Source of the DNA: a virus
IMG/VR virus record: IMGVR_UViG_3300029927_000112
Span: 1-51,319 of that record
Direction: 5' to 3' (one strand)
DNA length: 51,319 bases
Numbering within the stretch: the stretch's first letter is position 1; each line of letters begins with the position of its first letter. The translations under genes were made by a program, and so were the position numbers. A model generated the notes under the pieces. It was not told the origin of the DNA. It worked only from the letters and a program-made list of their open reading frames with translations, and did not search any database. Shown piece by piece: positions 18,601 through 27,336 of this stretch.

Positions 18601-19886
18601 GCCGCTTTGGTGGTGTCTTTCCACCAGTTAACTAAATCGTTTCCTCTGGTAGCACCTTTTGCTAATACAATAGCGTTTTTGGTACCAATAATTGATTTAG
18701 TCATGGCTTTATCAGCCGCGGTAACATCATCAGCTGATACGCTAAATTGACTTACATCATGCGCAAAACCTTGTAATGATTCACCCAATTGCGTCATTTC
18801 GCTACTGCCAGAAAACTCCCCTAAACCAATAAGAATTTTTCCCCAACCGTCTGCTATTCCCCACAATAACGCCTGAAAAGGTGTTAGAACAAAGTTAATA
18901 ACATCGGCGGTAACCTGTGCTGACGCTGACATCGCGCTAGTCGCTGCCTGCCCTATTTGCTGCCACCCCAGTTGCACGGTTAACAACGTAACCTGCAAGG
19001 GTGTTAAAATATCTAATACAAAACCAATGCCTTTAATAATTAGCTCTATGGTGGTATCAACAATAGTTTCCCAGCCACCAAAACTTACAACAATGTCCAT
19101 CACGCTGGTATTTACTATGCCTAGCGCAGGGGCAACTGCTGCGGTAATAGTATTACCTAAGCCTGTGCTAATATCGCCCATTCGCTGCATTTCTCGCCCG
19201 GCTACGGCAATCATTTCAGCGTCAATGTCGTTAATTGACGTACCCAATAAACGGGCTTCTTCTTGCGCTGTTTTTAAACCAAAAGCGTTGTTTTCAAGCA
19301 GCGGCAATAAACGACTTGCATCGTTGGCCAGTGCTTCTAAATAGAATATTTTTTCACTGTGCGAAGCAACGTTATCCAGTGCGCTGCCAATTTTTAGTAA
19401 TTGTTCGTCGGCAGACAAGCCAACAAATTCGTTGATATCTAAGTTCAGCTTTTCAAAAATGTCTTTGGCTTCACCGCCACCTGTGGCGGCTAAGTCACCA
19501 ATTTTGTCTTGAATATCTTTAAATATGTCGGCCATTTTTTCGCCGCTAACTTCAACTTTTTCACCAGCAGTACTCCACTCAGACAACGTTTGCGTGCTTA
19601 AATTTAACGTGTCGGCCATTACTTTCATTTCAGTAATGGTTTTAGTGCGCATCATGGCACCCATGCTACCCAAAGTGGCGGTAACTAAACCAACAGCGCC
19701 AGTAACTTTGCCTAGTTTGCCAATCATTGAGCCAGTTTTACTGGTCAAGTCTTTGGTACTTTTACTGGTTTTTTTATGTTGAACGCTTAAGTCTTTTAAC
19801 CCATTTTTAGTGAGTTGAGTGGCTTTGATCCCCCCTTTAGCATCGCCGGTAATTAACATACCAACGGTATAGTTTTGTTTAGCCAT
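15660..19886 (-). CDS. tape measure protein
   Basis: At 1408 residues this is by far the longest gene of the tail module, and it sits directly after the G/GT chaperone genes, as in lambda. The N-terminus (about 1-80) is basic and helical (SKSTKDLTSKTGSMIGKLGK). Hydrophobic stretches occur at about 55-75 and 270-345 and again at about 595-640 (AAPFPVNFIAGAAMIGIISS), typical of tape-measure proteins that later enter the envelope. The C-terminus is a long coiled coil. It sets tail length and probably helps DNA ejection. The size implies a long tail, consistent with a siphovirus-like particle (inferred). Confidence 0.9.
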   Translation of the reverse strand: MAKQNYTVGMLITGDAKGGIKATQLTKNGLKDLSVQHKKTSKSTKDLTSKTGSMIGKLGKVTGAVGLVTATLGSMGAMMRTKTITEMKVMADTLNLSTQTLSEWSTAGEKVEVSGEKMADIFKDIQDKIGDLAATGGGEAKDIFEKLNLDINEFVGLSADEQLLKIGSALDNVASHSEKIFYLEALANDASRLLPLLENNAFGLKTAQEEARLLGTSINDIDAEMIAVAGREMQRMGDISTGLGNTITAAVAPALGIVNTSVMDIVVSFGGWETIVDTTIELIIKGIGFVLDILTPLQVTLLTVQLGWQQIGQAATSAMSASAQVTADVINFVLTPFQALLWGIADGWGKILIGLGEFSGSSEMTQLGESLQGFAHDVSQFSVSADDVTAADKAMTKSIIGTKNAIVLAKGATRGNDLVNWWKDTTKAAESSAAATVKVKEAQRDLGNVIASNKGASTSELSEDYEKLIKQVDGFSGAWASAGNVIVDTFGSIGQQMEKLFVSQDKYAEALKYNNAEQAKDGSNLKQLKAEEIKLNYASTQAQLNSYGSIAGAAADMFGEKTKAAKAFHAIEQIMAVASLAMSVEKMVMGTTETGVHIANETTKQGANALTAITSAFAAPFPVNFIAGAAMIGIISSLLGGSFGSSGSAPMSAEMRQETQGTGTVLGSSDKSASLNNSLERSEALQLDQYAVLREMNTSLHDLNSNITHLAASFAGNFGKFDEKSYGGQLGTSGQLNGDIGGLASFALGGVGGFIDSMTFGLIGKIIGGFKSTKKSLVDSGISIVSQTMGDIIETGLVQAQQYFDTKTVKKKYWGASKKTSYNTEYQDIDEQLEHEMALIFGSIGDSINLAVDVLGFELTNNLDNFLIDLPKISFKDLSGDEIQAELEAMFSSQSDLMATYLVPSLQDFQEVGEGLYETLIRLAQEQAVFNSVLEITGNTLASVDANQAIEVTQAIIGFAGGIENLQSAAGTFFNEFFSEAEQFEYMQKQLNAQFNALGVVVPKTKEGFKDLVSALDPLNEADQRLYAQLLLLSGQSAEYYDALEKQSEAINNFVGSIQNELDQLDMSPLQIQLANLQKEFDGYRDEASELGVSTALLERLFNVKQQQIIDDELASIAESTKKNMDAIASAFGSLTTTMDNNILSILRNMDGFNESDYQNSEIDSITNAINGGSITEKVAYSGDLQSAIMSLYKAELLALNDTRDVAQQLHDEQLANIEEKYSLEMDIYNALSDAIASLKSSAESLLLSDLSTLTNEQRLAEAKSQYDNVLSRANTGDIDAMNLLAQTGQSYLGEAQKFYASGGDYSQIFDSVYNNLNSLGQQNTVVPVREQIPIVPPEIRDHNQQVQKLQQDTINELNAVRVALDQQIQLTNEANEKADELKAEVIKASRVTERQMDELQDSNLRRA

Positions 19887-20819
19887 CTTTTTTATTTAAT
19901 TCCTGCAATGCGCCGTCTTCAATTAGCTGAATGTCGTCCAGTAATTGTGATCGGTCTGCTAAAGGGATTTGCTCTATGTTGAAAAGTGACTCTTTCGCGG
20001 GTGTGGGTATGCCAAAGTAGCCACCCATTGCTCCCACTAAGAATTGTCGACGAAGTTTTACAAATAAAGACCAAATTTCAACGTGTTCAAACCAAACGTT
20101 AAAGTTTTCGCTGTTTTTTTGACGGTTTTCAATGCGGCGGTGGCTTCGGGTTAAAAACCCTTCATCAAGCCCCATGCCGTTGGCTTCATCGTTTACTTGT
20201 TTTTGTCTAGCGCTTGCGCTGTGCTTAGGGGCGCACTTTTGTTGCTTGCCCCACCACTCACCAAGCGCTATTAGTTTTTTGTGCGGGTTTCTTCAAATGC
20301 ACCGGTGCTTTTATACAAGCCTTCACGCAACGCGTTAAAATACCCTTCGTTGTCAAGCATGTCTTCAAGCAGCTCAGGGCAAAACTCAATTGATTTTTTA
20401 TCGGCACCTTTTAGGTTTTGAATATCATGTAAACTGCCACGAATTTCAGCGCAAATACTCTCGCCAATGGCGTCAAGTTTTTCGTTAATATCAGTGCGAT
20501 AAAGGTCTTTTTCACTATCCGTTAAATATTTAGGATCTTCTTCATCTTGCAGCGTTTTTAAATAACGCGCATCAGCCAACACAACTTTGCCATCGTCAGA
20601 AAAACAAACTTCATCTTGCGCTAAAATATTCAATTCTTTTGACAACGCACGAAGTTTATCCATAGCATCTTGAATTGTTTGCTTTAATGCCTTGTTTGTT
20701 TGACGAGTTAAACGGGTAAAAATAGCATTAAATGCCACGGTGGTTTTTTTACCACCTTCTAAAAACTGGGCTTTACAAAGAACATCGACTTTTGGTGTAC
20801 TACCAATTAATTGGCTCAT
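19879..20819 (-). CDS. tail assembly chaperone GT (frameshift product)
   Basis: The G frame (20819 to 20271) ends ACA AAA AAC TAA. The heptamer A AAA AAC (20274-20280 on this strand) is a classic -1 slippery sequence immediately before the stop. Shifting back one base opens a frame that runs without interruption into the 98-codon frame at 19879-20175, giving about 313 residues. This is the arrangement of lambda gpG/gpGT. The downstream ORF has no convincing ribosome-binding site of its own, which further supports fusion synthesis. The function is to chaperone tape measure assembly. No downstream stimulatory hairpin was identified with certainty. Confidence 0.8.
20271..20819 (-). CDS. tail assembly chaperone G
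   Basis: 182 residues from ATG 20819, preceded by AGGAAAGTTT; an upstream in-frame start at 20891 lacks a ribosome-binding site and would add hydrophobic residues not expected in this family. The protein begins MSQLIGSTPKVDVLCKAQFL, is acidic and largely helical, and precedes the tape measure, as gpG does. It ends at a -1 slippery site (see the GT product). Confidence 0.8.
   Translation of the reverse strand: MSQLIGSTPKVDVLCKAQFLEGGKKTTVAFNAIFTRLTRQTNKALKQTIQDAMDKLRALSKELNILAQDEVCFSDDGKVVLADARYLKTLQDEEDPKYLTDSEKDLYRTDINEKLDAIGESICAEIRGSLHDIQNLKGADKKSIEFCPELLEDMLDNEGYFNALREGLYKSTGAFEETRTKN
20274..20280 (-). other. -1 ribosomal frameshift heptamer
   Basis: Reads A AAA AAC on the coding strand, in register with the G frame and next to its TAA stop. 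The -1 frame continues for 131 more codons. Confidence 0.8.
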
Positions 20820-20913
20820 AAACTTTCCTAATGTGGGTAATGTGGTTTTTTTGATGAAAAAAGAGTAAAAAAAAGCCCATGCTGTTAACAAAGGCTAAAA
20901 AGTTCGGGTGACG

Positions 20914-21837
20914 TTATTTTAAGGTGATCACTAAATCAGTAAAGTTAAGGGTGAACTCATACGCCAAATCACCATCAATACTGGTTTCTTTTGGTTTACT
21001 AATTTGTACTTCATTTGATTTAATATTAATGATGTTGTATTGCACTGTGCCGTGTTCGTACTCAAAAGGTACCTTGCTTACACCGTTGTGAGACTCTGCT
21101 TTTTCAAACCAATCTTTATTTGAAATATCATCAGCTAAAACGGTCATAGAGCCTGTGGCAAAAAGCTCTGCATGTCGGGCTTCTTTTTGATTTGGCACGT
21201 TAACCATTTTGACGCCAGAACCCGCTTTAATGCTTAAGCCGTGGGTAACAACATCAACACTATCAAGGCGTGATATAGCGTTATTTTCATCATTAATTGG
21301 CAGTGGCTCGGCATAATTAGAATACACAATAGAGCCAGGGAACGGTGCTTCTGCCGGACGCACATAACTACCAATTAAGTTAAGTGCCATGGTAATAAAT
21401 GAGTCAAAGCTAAAATCAACATTGCCGCGAACATCAGGAATGGCATTGTATTTTTTATCACCAACATAACGGCCTAATGTCAGTAATTTACTGGTGGCAT
21501 TGTTGTCTAAAGTGAAAATTTCTTTTTCTGCGCCTGGTGTATCGTCTGTTGTACGAGTAAAACCACACGCCTGTAATATCTTACCAATTGCAGCAGTATT
21601 GGCTGAGCTACCACCACCTGCCATGTCAACTTTTGTAGTCACGGTTTGGTACGGCGCTTTGTTAATTTCTTCACCGGCGGTGGCAATAACACCATCGACT
21701 TTACGCGTAATAAAGTCACCGTCATATTCACTGACTTGTACACCGTCAACGGTTTCAATAACATCTGCACCCGTTAGCGCTACAGGGGTTCCGGCGATTG
21801 GCTGTTCTTTCACTAATAATAAATAATTGTCTTTCAT
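20914..21837 (-). CDS. tail tube protein
   Basis: 307 residues, beginning MKDNYLLLVKEQPIAGTPVAL. The strand-rich body (VGDKKYNAIPDVRGNVDFSF and so on) and its place between the tail terminator and the G/GT chaperones are those of siphophage major tail tube proteins. The product would form the stacked hexamer rings of the tail. The C-terminal 80 residues may be an Ig-like decoration. Confidence 0.8.
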   Translation of the reverse strand: MKDNYLLLVKEQPIAGTPVALTGADVIETVDGVQVSEYDGDFITRKVDGVIATAGEEINKAPYQTVTTKVDMAGGGSSANTAAIGKILQACGFTRTTDDTPGAEKEIFTLDNNATSKLLTLGRYVGDKKYNAIPDVRGNVDFSFDSFITMALNLIGSYVRPAEAPFPGSIVYSNYAEPLPINDENNAISRLDSVDVVTHGLSIKAGSGVKMVNVPNQKEARHAELFATGSMTVLADDISNKDWFEKAESHNGVSKVPFEYEHGTVQYNIINIKSNEVQISKPKETSIDGDLAYEFTLNFTDLVITLK

Positions 21838-21849
21838 GGGTTGTCCTAA

Positions 21850-22023
21850 TTACGTGGTTTGTTTTTTAGCGATAACGGCATTTTTTTCAGTGCTTTTCTT
21901 TTCGCTTTGCTCATTATCGAGTGCTGCTAACCCTTGTTTTTTTTGTTGAATTTCAGAGGGTAATGCTTCGGACTTTTTATCCCAGCCACCCGCTTTATTA
22001 CGTGTTAATATTTTTTCTGGCAT
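21850..22023 (-). CDS. small tail-operon protein (57 aa)
   Basis: ATG 22023 follows AGCGGGAGCATTTT. The product MPEKILTRNKAGGWDKKSEA and onward is charged and Gln/Lys-rich. The tight fit between the tail terminator and tail tube genes and the good Shine-Dalgarno support a real gene. The function is unknown. Confidence 0.6.
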   Translation of the reverse strand: MPEKILTRNKAGGWDKKSEALPSEIQQKKQGLAALDNEQSEKKSTEKNAVIAKKQTT

Positions 22024-22050
22024 AAAATGCTCCCGCTAATAAGGTTAAAT

Positions 22051-22473
22051 TTACGTTACTTTTTTAAAGGTACGGGTAGCTTGAAACCCAAGCACCCACG
22101 ATTCATATTGTTTGTTACTTTCTTGTATTTGCCCGGATATAAATTCCATTGGCTGATACGACGCTGATATTGAAAAACCAAGCAAGGCTTCAATAAGTTT
22201 TTGCTTTGCTTGCGTCATTGGTGGTTCGTCAAGTGTATTAAAATCACCGGCATTGGTAATAATGCAAAACGAATAAGTTGAGGTAATAGACTGCCGTGGG
22301 CGGTTATCGGCACTGAGCCTACCGCCTGAATCTTTTACGGGTAATAAATAACAAATGGGCAGTACTGTTTTGCTGTTTTTTAAATTATCAATGGGCGGAA
22401 TATCTTTACTCGCCCTGATTTCAGTAAAAAATGCTTGGTTTTTTAACTGTTCAACTATCGGTTTTATTAACAT
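22051..22473 (-). CDS. tail terminator-like protein
   Basis: 140 residues. The alpha/beta pattern (FFTEIRASKDIPPI, then VLPICYLLPV, TSTYSFCIITNAG and a C-terminal QATRTFKKVT) matches tail terminator/completion proteins of lambda-like phages. It lies between the head-tail joining gene and the tail tube, where gpU-type proteins are encoded. It would cap the tail tube and bind the head. Confidence 0.65.
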   Translation of the reverse strand: MLIKPIVEQLKNQAFFTEIRASKDIPPIDNLKNSKTVLPICYLLPVKDSGGRLSADNRPRQSITSTYSFCIITNAGDFNTLDEPPMTQAKQKLIEALLGFSISASYQPMEFISGQIQESNKQYESWVLGFQATRTFKKVT

Positions 22474-22475
22474 GG

Positions 22476-22775
22476 TTATTCACCAAAGATTATTGCAGCA
22501 GGCTCTTTTGTTTTTATATCGGCTACTGAGTAAGTACGGCCGTTTAACTCTATTTCCGCTTCACGCTGTTCGGCCGGTATGTCACTGGCTCTGCATAAAA
22601 ATTGATGTTCATAGTCACGGGTTTCAAAATCACCCATGGCCAATAAATTAGAGTCTTTACCGTAAATTACGCGTAAAGGAAAAGAAGCACCAAAGTCCGG
22701 ATGAAAAATAGCATCCTTGCCGATGTGCGGCATAGCCAACATGTCGTTCAGTGCTTTTTCAAAGGGATCAGTCAT
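22476..22775 (-). CDS. head-tail attachment protein (gpFII-like)
   Basis: 99 residues from ATG 22775, which overlaps the upstream gene's stop (ATGACTGA). It begins MTDPFEKALNDMLAMPHIGK; the core DAIFHPDFGASFPLRVIYGK and RTYSVADIKTKEPAAIIFGE resembles lambda gpFII-type proteins that form the tail-docking surface on the head. Position after the capsid and FI-like genes agrees. Confidence 0.7.
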   Translation of the reverse strand: MTDPFEKALNDMLAMPHIGKDAIFHPDFGASFPLRVIYGKDSNLLAMGDFETRDYEHQFLCRASDIPAEQREAEIELNGRTYSVADIKTKEPAAIIFGE

Positions 22776-23268
22776 TGCAATATTCGCAAGTGCGATCAAC
22801 AGTGACTAAAAACTTTGCATCGGCAGCGGTAACCGTAAACTCTTTGCCAATGGTAATAGCTTTAAGGCCTAAACGTGGATTGCTGAATGCTGTTTTTGCT
22901 TTAACCAAAACGCTGTCTTCAAGTGCTTCTGTATCATCGGCCTTGTCGTCTACAGTGGCCGTTGCTTCGCTTTTATCGGTTAATTGCTCAGTTGCATCAC
23001 TAGATGCTTTATCTGTCGCTGAGGTTTGCTCTAAATTAGCTTGTGGTGCTTCTGCAAGCGCGGCTTTATCATCTGTTGAATCAGTTTGTTCATCAGCTGC
23101 TTCATCCGACTTTTCATCCGAAGAAGTTTTTTGTTCTAAACTGGCATCGGCTTTAGCTTCAGAAAGTTTTGTTAACTCTTTCTGTAAACGCGGGGCTTTC
23201 CATGAAGTTGGTGCAGTAAAACCTTTTTTTAACAGAGCTGCTCGTAATTCTTTTTCTTGATCAGTCAT
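22768..23268 (-). CDS. gpFI-like DNA packaging/head protein
   Basis: 166 residues in three parts: a small basic helical head (about 1-35, LRAALLKKGFTAPTSWKAPRL), an acidic Ser/Asp/Glu/Ala linker (about 36-115) and a conserved C-terminal part (AKTAFSNPRLGLKAITIGKE). The order after capsid and before gpFII is the lambda FI place. In lambda FI promotes prohead use by terminase. The low-complexity linker is unusually long. Confidence 0.65.
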   Translation of the reverse strand: MTDQEKELRAALLKKGFTAPTSWKAPRLQKELTKLSEAKADASLEQKTSSDEKSDEAADEQTDSTDDKAALAEAPQANLEQTSATDKASSDATEQLTDKSEATATVDDKADDTEALEDSVLVKAKTAFSNPRLGLKAITIGKEFTVTAADAKFLVTVDRTCEYCND

Positions 23269-23303
23269 AATGTTCTCAATGTGGTGGGTAAAAAGGAATT
23301 AAA

Positions 23304-23328
23304 AAAGGCACCTGAGTTAGGTGCCTTT
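23304..23328 (-). terminator. terminator after the capsid gene
   Basis: AAAGGCACCT and AGGTGCCTTT form a perfect 10-base stem with a 5-base loop, followed by T bases on the minus strand. It sits just after the capsid stop and could reduce expression of the FI-like and tail genes relative to the capsid. Confidence 0.8.
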
Positions 23329-23355
23329 GGGGTTTATTCACTTAGAGTACGAAAA

Positions 23356-24393
23356 TTACGATTTAACTATTGTTGCTCTACGCACCATTTCAGGGCGGGT
23401 ATTAAGCATTAATAAATAACTGGCAACATGAATATCAACCCAAGACGGGTCAGCATCATCTTCCCACTTCAACCAAGAATAAAATTCTTTACCCATTTGC
23501 CCAAGATGTGAGAATTTTTCACCCGGTGCCTGAACATTTTTAAATACCGTATTATCCATGCCTCCTGGTATAAAAATAACTTCATTAGCCGCTACGTCAA
23601 CCGTAGTGTCATCATCAGTACCGTTGTATTCTACCCATTCAACCCCGGCAAAATTTGTTGGACTTTCAGTGTGATCATTTAGCAATTCACTCGCTTTCAC
23701 TTGAGCCAAATGCGCTTCACGAAACTCTGCGTTTTCATGAATCATGTCGTAAGCATCACTACCACAAAGGGCTATAATTTTACTATAACGGGCCCCTTTA
23801 GCATTTTTCTTCATGTAACGTTTAACGTTATCAACAACATTGGTACGGAATTTACCGCTAATTAATGTTGTCATATCCATGCTCAATACTGACGGTTCAT
23901 TTACACCCATTTCAGCAAAATAGTCATACAATAATGAACCTTCAGTGTCGTATAATTTACCGCGAATAGCACCTAAGCGCATAAACTCTTTGGTTAAGTC
24001 AATATCACCCATTAAGCCATTACCATCTTGGTCTTGGCGTAAGGCAATTTCAGTGCCTAGCTCTTTTGGCTGGTCTTCTGTGCCAAATTCACGTAAGAAT
24101 GCTAAATCGTCAGCAGTAACGCGATCTTTCAACGCTAAACGACCCGTGTGAAAGCTTTTTAATTGCGCTTTACGACGTTTATCACGCGACTCAATAGGCT
24201 CGCCTCGAGCTGTTGTACTAACTAAACGAACTTTGCCAGAACGTACATCTAATACTAAGCTTTTAGATCGAATAGGTGCGGGTGTAAATACACCCATAGC
24301 ACCTAGTTGGTTTGGAACAAACTCAACTAAGTTGATCGCATCGGTCATTGATACCAATGAAAATGCGTCATTTTCAACAATGTTTAATAACAT
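23356..24393 (-). CDS. major capsid protein, lambda gpE family
   Basis: 345 residues, the usual gpE length (341). The N-terminus (VEFVPNQLGAMGVFTPAPIR and SLVLDVRSGKVRLVSTTARG) and the C-terminal segment (PGEKFSHLGQMGKEFYSWLK, then SYLLMLNTRPEMVRRATIV) follow the Phage_cap_E pattern. It forms the icosahedral shell and is preceded by the gpD-like decoration gene and followed by a terminator. Confidence 0.93.
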   Translation of the reverse strand: MLLNIVENDAFSLVSMTDAINLVEFVPNQLGAMGVFTPAPIRSKSLVLDVRSGKVRLVSTTARGEPIESRDKRRKAQLKSFHTGRLALKDRVTADDLAFLREFGTEDQPKELGTEIALRQDQDGNGLMGDIDLTKEFMRLGAIRGKLYDTEGSLLYDYFAEMGVNEPSVLSMDMTTLISGKFRTNVVDNVKRYMKKNAKGARYSKIIALCGSDAYDMIHENAEFREAHLAQVKASELLNDHTESPTNFAGVEWVEYNGTDDDTTVDVAANEVIFIPGGMDNTVFKNVQAPGEKFSHLGQMGKEFYSWLKWEDDADPSWVDIHVASYLLMLNTRPEMVRRATIVKS

Positions 24394-24433
24394 AACTATT
24401 TCCTGTTAATTGCTAATTTAAATCAACGTTCGA

Positions 24434-24790
24434 TTAAAGCTGAACTTTGATATGTAAGGCAGCTAACTCAGTGATAGCTGTTGTTTTTTGTGGTGCAGTA
24501 ATGCCTACTGGCCACGTAAGATTTTCATCACGCGCTTTAATTAAATTAACGTGAGCAATGGCACCAGCTTCTGCAGTAGACGCGTCAGTGTTGCCACGTA
24601 AAATACCAGCGGCAACTTGTGAGCCATCCACTGCACCAGGTGCAAGAATGACAAATTTACCTGTTGCGGTTACTTTGCCAAGCACAGTGCCATCAACAAG
24701 ATTTCCTGCCGCTAAAATGCCTTTTTCACGACTTAAGTCGCAGCTTTCTTCATGAACGAGATACTCGCCCGGGTTTTTGCCTTCTAACAT
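24434..24790 (-). CDS. head decoration protein, lambda gpD family
   Basis: 118 residues, close to lambda gpD. The conserved parts KGILAAGNLVDGTVLGKVTA, VAAGILRGNTDA and ARDENLTWPVG match the family (HDPD). The protein binds the expanded shell as trimers and stabilises it. Order C-D-E is as in lambda. Confidence 0.92.
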   Translation of the reverse strand: MLEGKNPGEYLVHEESCDLSREKGILAAGNLVDGTVLGKVTATGKFVILAPGAVDGSQVAAGILRGNTDASTAEAGAIAHVNLIKARDENLTWPVGITAPQKTTAITELAALHIKVQL

Positions 24791-24801
24791 GGCAAGTTCT
24801 C

Positions 24802-25821
24802 CTATTTAGTTTTAATGTTCGCTTGCTTATGTGCTGCAGACCAAATGCTGACACTTTCGCTTTTTGCGGTTGGGGTTTGAGTTACATGCTGCGAATGAGG
24901 TGTTTCTTCCTTCGCGGCTTTAATTTCGGTTAAAAGGTCTTGCACTACATCAACGGCATAACCTTTATCCATGTAGTTTTCAGCTAAATGTGGCATACCT
25001 GCTGTGCGGCAAGCGGCCATTATTGATTTACTACGAGCACGTTCTACCGCGACAAGATCAACTGGTGTTTCTTCATCGTTTGGATCATCAGCTGGGTTGT
25101 CATCAGTATTTTCGGTGGTGTCGTCATCGTCTTCTGATGATTCTTCACTAATAACTGCCAATTCAGCAATAATGTCTTTGGGTATTTCACCAAAAGCGGC
25201 TATTTCTTTTGATGATGCACACGCAGCGGCTTTTGGCATTTCAATTATTTCATCAATAAAACCCATTGCTAATGCTTCAGCTGCGGTATACCAATGGTCA
25301 ATTCTGTCGCTCATTAATGTGACAAATTCAGCTTCTGGTTTACCTGTTTGTACAGAGTAAGCGGCAGCTAAATCATTTTTGTAATTTTTTGCAAAGGTTG
25401 CAGCTTCTAACAAATCCTCTTCAGTACCCCAAGCATCTAATCTTGGGCCATGAATCATATAGCGACCGCTTGATGCCATTTTGATTTTGCCGCCATTCGC
25501 GACGCCCATTGAAGCAACCGAGGCCATTGATAAAGCCCAGCCATCAATTTGAACGTCAACTTTACCAGGGTAATCTTTAAGTGTGGCCATGATAATAAAA
25601 CCTTCGACCACACTACCGCCGCGGCTATGTATACGAACGAGAACATCAGCACCGTTTAGTATTTGCAATTCACGATGAACATCTTCAGCTGTTACACCAT
25701 TCCAATAATCTTCACCAATATTACTGTAAATCCAAAAGGTGTTAACGCTGTTGTTTTCATCAGCAGCTTGCACCCGAAAAGGTAGGTTTCTATTTTCTAA
25801 TGCAGTTGTTTTTTTAGGCAT
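24802..25821 (-). CDS. ClpP-like prohead protease with scaffold tail
   Basis: 339 residues. Residues about 25-190 are a ClpP/S14-type serine protease: the nucleophile lies in ALSMASVASMGVA and the catalytic histidine in YMIHGP; an Asp in DRIDHWYTAAEALAMGF is the probable third residue. The remainder is an acidic Asp/Glu/Thr-rich linker (about 225-260) followed by a helical C-terminus (SIMAACRTAGMPHLAENYMD) of the kind that in lambda is also made separately as the Nu3 scaffold from an internal start; internal Met codons are available here. Role: scaffold processing and maturation. Confidence 0.9.
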   Translation of the reverse strand: MPKKTTALENRNLPFRVQAADENNSVNTFWIYSNIGEDYWNGVTAEDVHRELQILNGADVLVRIHSRGGSVVEGFIIMATLKDYPGKVDVQIDGWALSMASVASMGVANGGKIKMASSGRYMIHGPRLDAWGTEEDLLEAATFAKNYKNDLAAAYSVQTGKPEAEFVTLMSDRIDHWYTAAEALAMGFIDEIIEMPKAAACASSKEIAAFGEIPKDIIAELAVISEESSEDDDDTTENTDDNPADDPNDEETPVDLVAVERARSKSIMAACRTAGMPHLAENYMDKGYAVDVVQDLLTEIKAAKEETPHSQHVTQTPTAKSESVSIWSAAHKQANIKTK

Positions 25822-25833
25822 TTTAATTTCCTG

Positions 25834-27336
25834 TTAACTTTGTTCAGCGGCAAGCACTTGCATGCCGCCTTGGTCGGTACCGGCTTTATTGACTTTGCCC
25901 GGGTTAGTATCAAGTACGAGGTCTGCAGCGGTTTCAACACCCTGCTCTATGATTAATTGCGTAGTAATATCTTCACTATCAAGACCACGTTCAGCGTTTT
26001 TATTTGCTCGGCTATCAAAACCTGCCCGTACTTCTAAAATGTCGGCCATAACGTCTTTAAGTGGGTCAACCCAATCCCACCGAGGCGTTTGCCACTTAGG
26101 TAAATATTGGTGAGGGTTAGTGTCGTATTCAGGTAAATCAACTAAGCGATGCATCCAAACCGCGAATAAAAACCATTTCGCCACTGGGTGACAAAACTTG
26201 AAGATCATCAAATGGTATTGCAAACGTTCCATGCGACGACGAAACTCAACTAAACCGGCACGAATACTTGAATAATTAACCCCGGTTAAATCACCGGTTA
26301 GCATTTCATACGTCAGGCCAATGGCTTTTGCTACTGATCGCAGTTCTGTTTTTATCCATTCAACATAGTTAGGACCAATCCCATCAGGTGATGAAAACTC
26401 GATGTCTTCGTCATCATCAAGATAATTAACTGATGCCGGAGTGATTTTTTTAATGGCTTCGCCATTAACTATTTCATCGTAATCAACGTTGTTATCGTTA
26501 CCACCAACACTTTCTTCATCAGTTGGATTCCATTCTTGTTGACGTTTTTTTATGATCCATGCGAATAGCTGAGCTGTTTTTTGTTTAACTAAAGTGGCGT
26601 CTTGCATTTCATCTATTTCATATAAGCGCAATAAAATAGTGGATAAATGCGGTATGCCGCGATCTTGTTTTGGTCGCAACACTTGAAAATAATGAATGAT
26701 ATCACTGGCTGGTACCGCACGCGTTTCATTAATACCAAGGCCGTTTGGCATATCGCTGGGGTGATGTTGGTACAAATGGTAATGAGTACGTTGACCAATA
26801 AAGTTTTTTTGAATACCTAAACGAATACCTTTGGCAATATCGGTGAGCGTAGTGGGTAAATGGTCACTTTCAATTATTTCAATTTGCAGTGGTACACTTA
26901 AACCATCACTAGGTCTACGCCAACGTCGACGAATAAGTGTTTCACCGTCGCTAAATTCAGCACGGGCAACTAATGCCTCCATTCCCGGAAAATTTAGGTT
27001 TCCATCGGCATCACATTCTGTTTGCCAAATATCCCATAACGCTTGTAATTCTTTGTTTTCCCAATTGGCTACAATGCCGTTGCCAACTAAGTTATCAACG
27101 TAAGCATTGGCTGAAGTAACGCCCAAAGGGTGATTATGAATAGCATGGCGTGAACGACTGCGTAATTTAGTTAAGCTACGCTCAGCATCAGCATTTGGCC
27201 CCGACGAACGTAAACCTTTATTACCCATACGGGGGCCAGTGCTTGCGCCCTCGTAAAATGCTTTTAATCGTTGGTTTTGCTCAAAGCCACCACCACTGGG
27301 TACTTTTTTAATACGAGGTTTATTGGTGCTTTTCAC
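25834..27336 (-). CDS. portal protein, lambda gpB family
   Basis: 500 residues, near the usual length of lambda gpB (533). Begins MKSTNKPRIKKVPSGGGFEQ. The core LRSRSRHAIHNHPLGVTSAN, DNLVGNGIVANWENKEL and RAVPASDIIHYFQVLRPKQD is typical of lambda-type portals, which form the 12-fold DNA entry vertex. Its start overlaps the stop of gpW (ATGA). The C-terminal 30 residues are Gln/Gly-rich and may be removed. Confidence 0.93.
   Translation of the reverse strand: MKSTNKPRIKKVPSGGGFEQNQRLKAFYEGASTGPRMGNKGLRSSGPNADAERSLTKLRSRSRHAIHNHPLGVTSANAYVDNLVGNGIVANWENKELQALWDIWQTECDADGNLNFPGMEALVARAEFSDGETLIRRRWRRPSDGLSVPLQIEIIESDHLPTTLTDIAKGIRLGIQKNFIGQRTHYHLYQHHPSDMPNGLGINETRAVPASDIIHYFQVLRPKQDRGIPHLSTILLRLYEIDEMQDATLVKQKTAQLFAWIIKKRQQEWNPTDEESVGGNDNNVDYDEIVNGEAIKKITPASVNYLDDDEDIEFSSPDGIGPNYVEWIKTELRSVAKAIGLTYEMLTGDLTGVNYSSIRAGLVEFRRRMERLQYHLMIFKFCHPVAKWFLFAVWMHRLVDLPEYDTNPHQYLPKWQTPRWDWVDPLKDVMADILEVRAGFDSRANKNAERGLDSEDITTQLIIEQGVETAADLVLDTNPGKVNKAGTDQGGMQVLAAEQS

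Noticed and set aside
19879-20175. 98-codon frame as an independent gene
   Set aside because: No ribosome-binding site precedes its ATG and the -1 frame from the slippery site runs into it without a stop; treated as the GT part.
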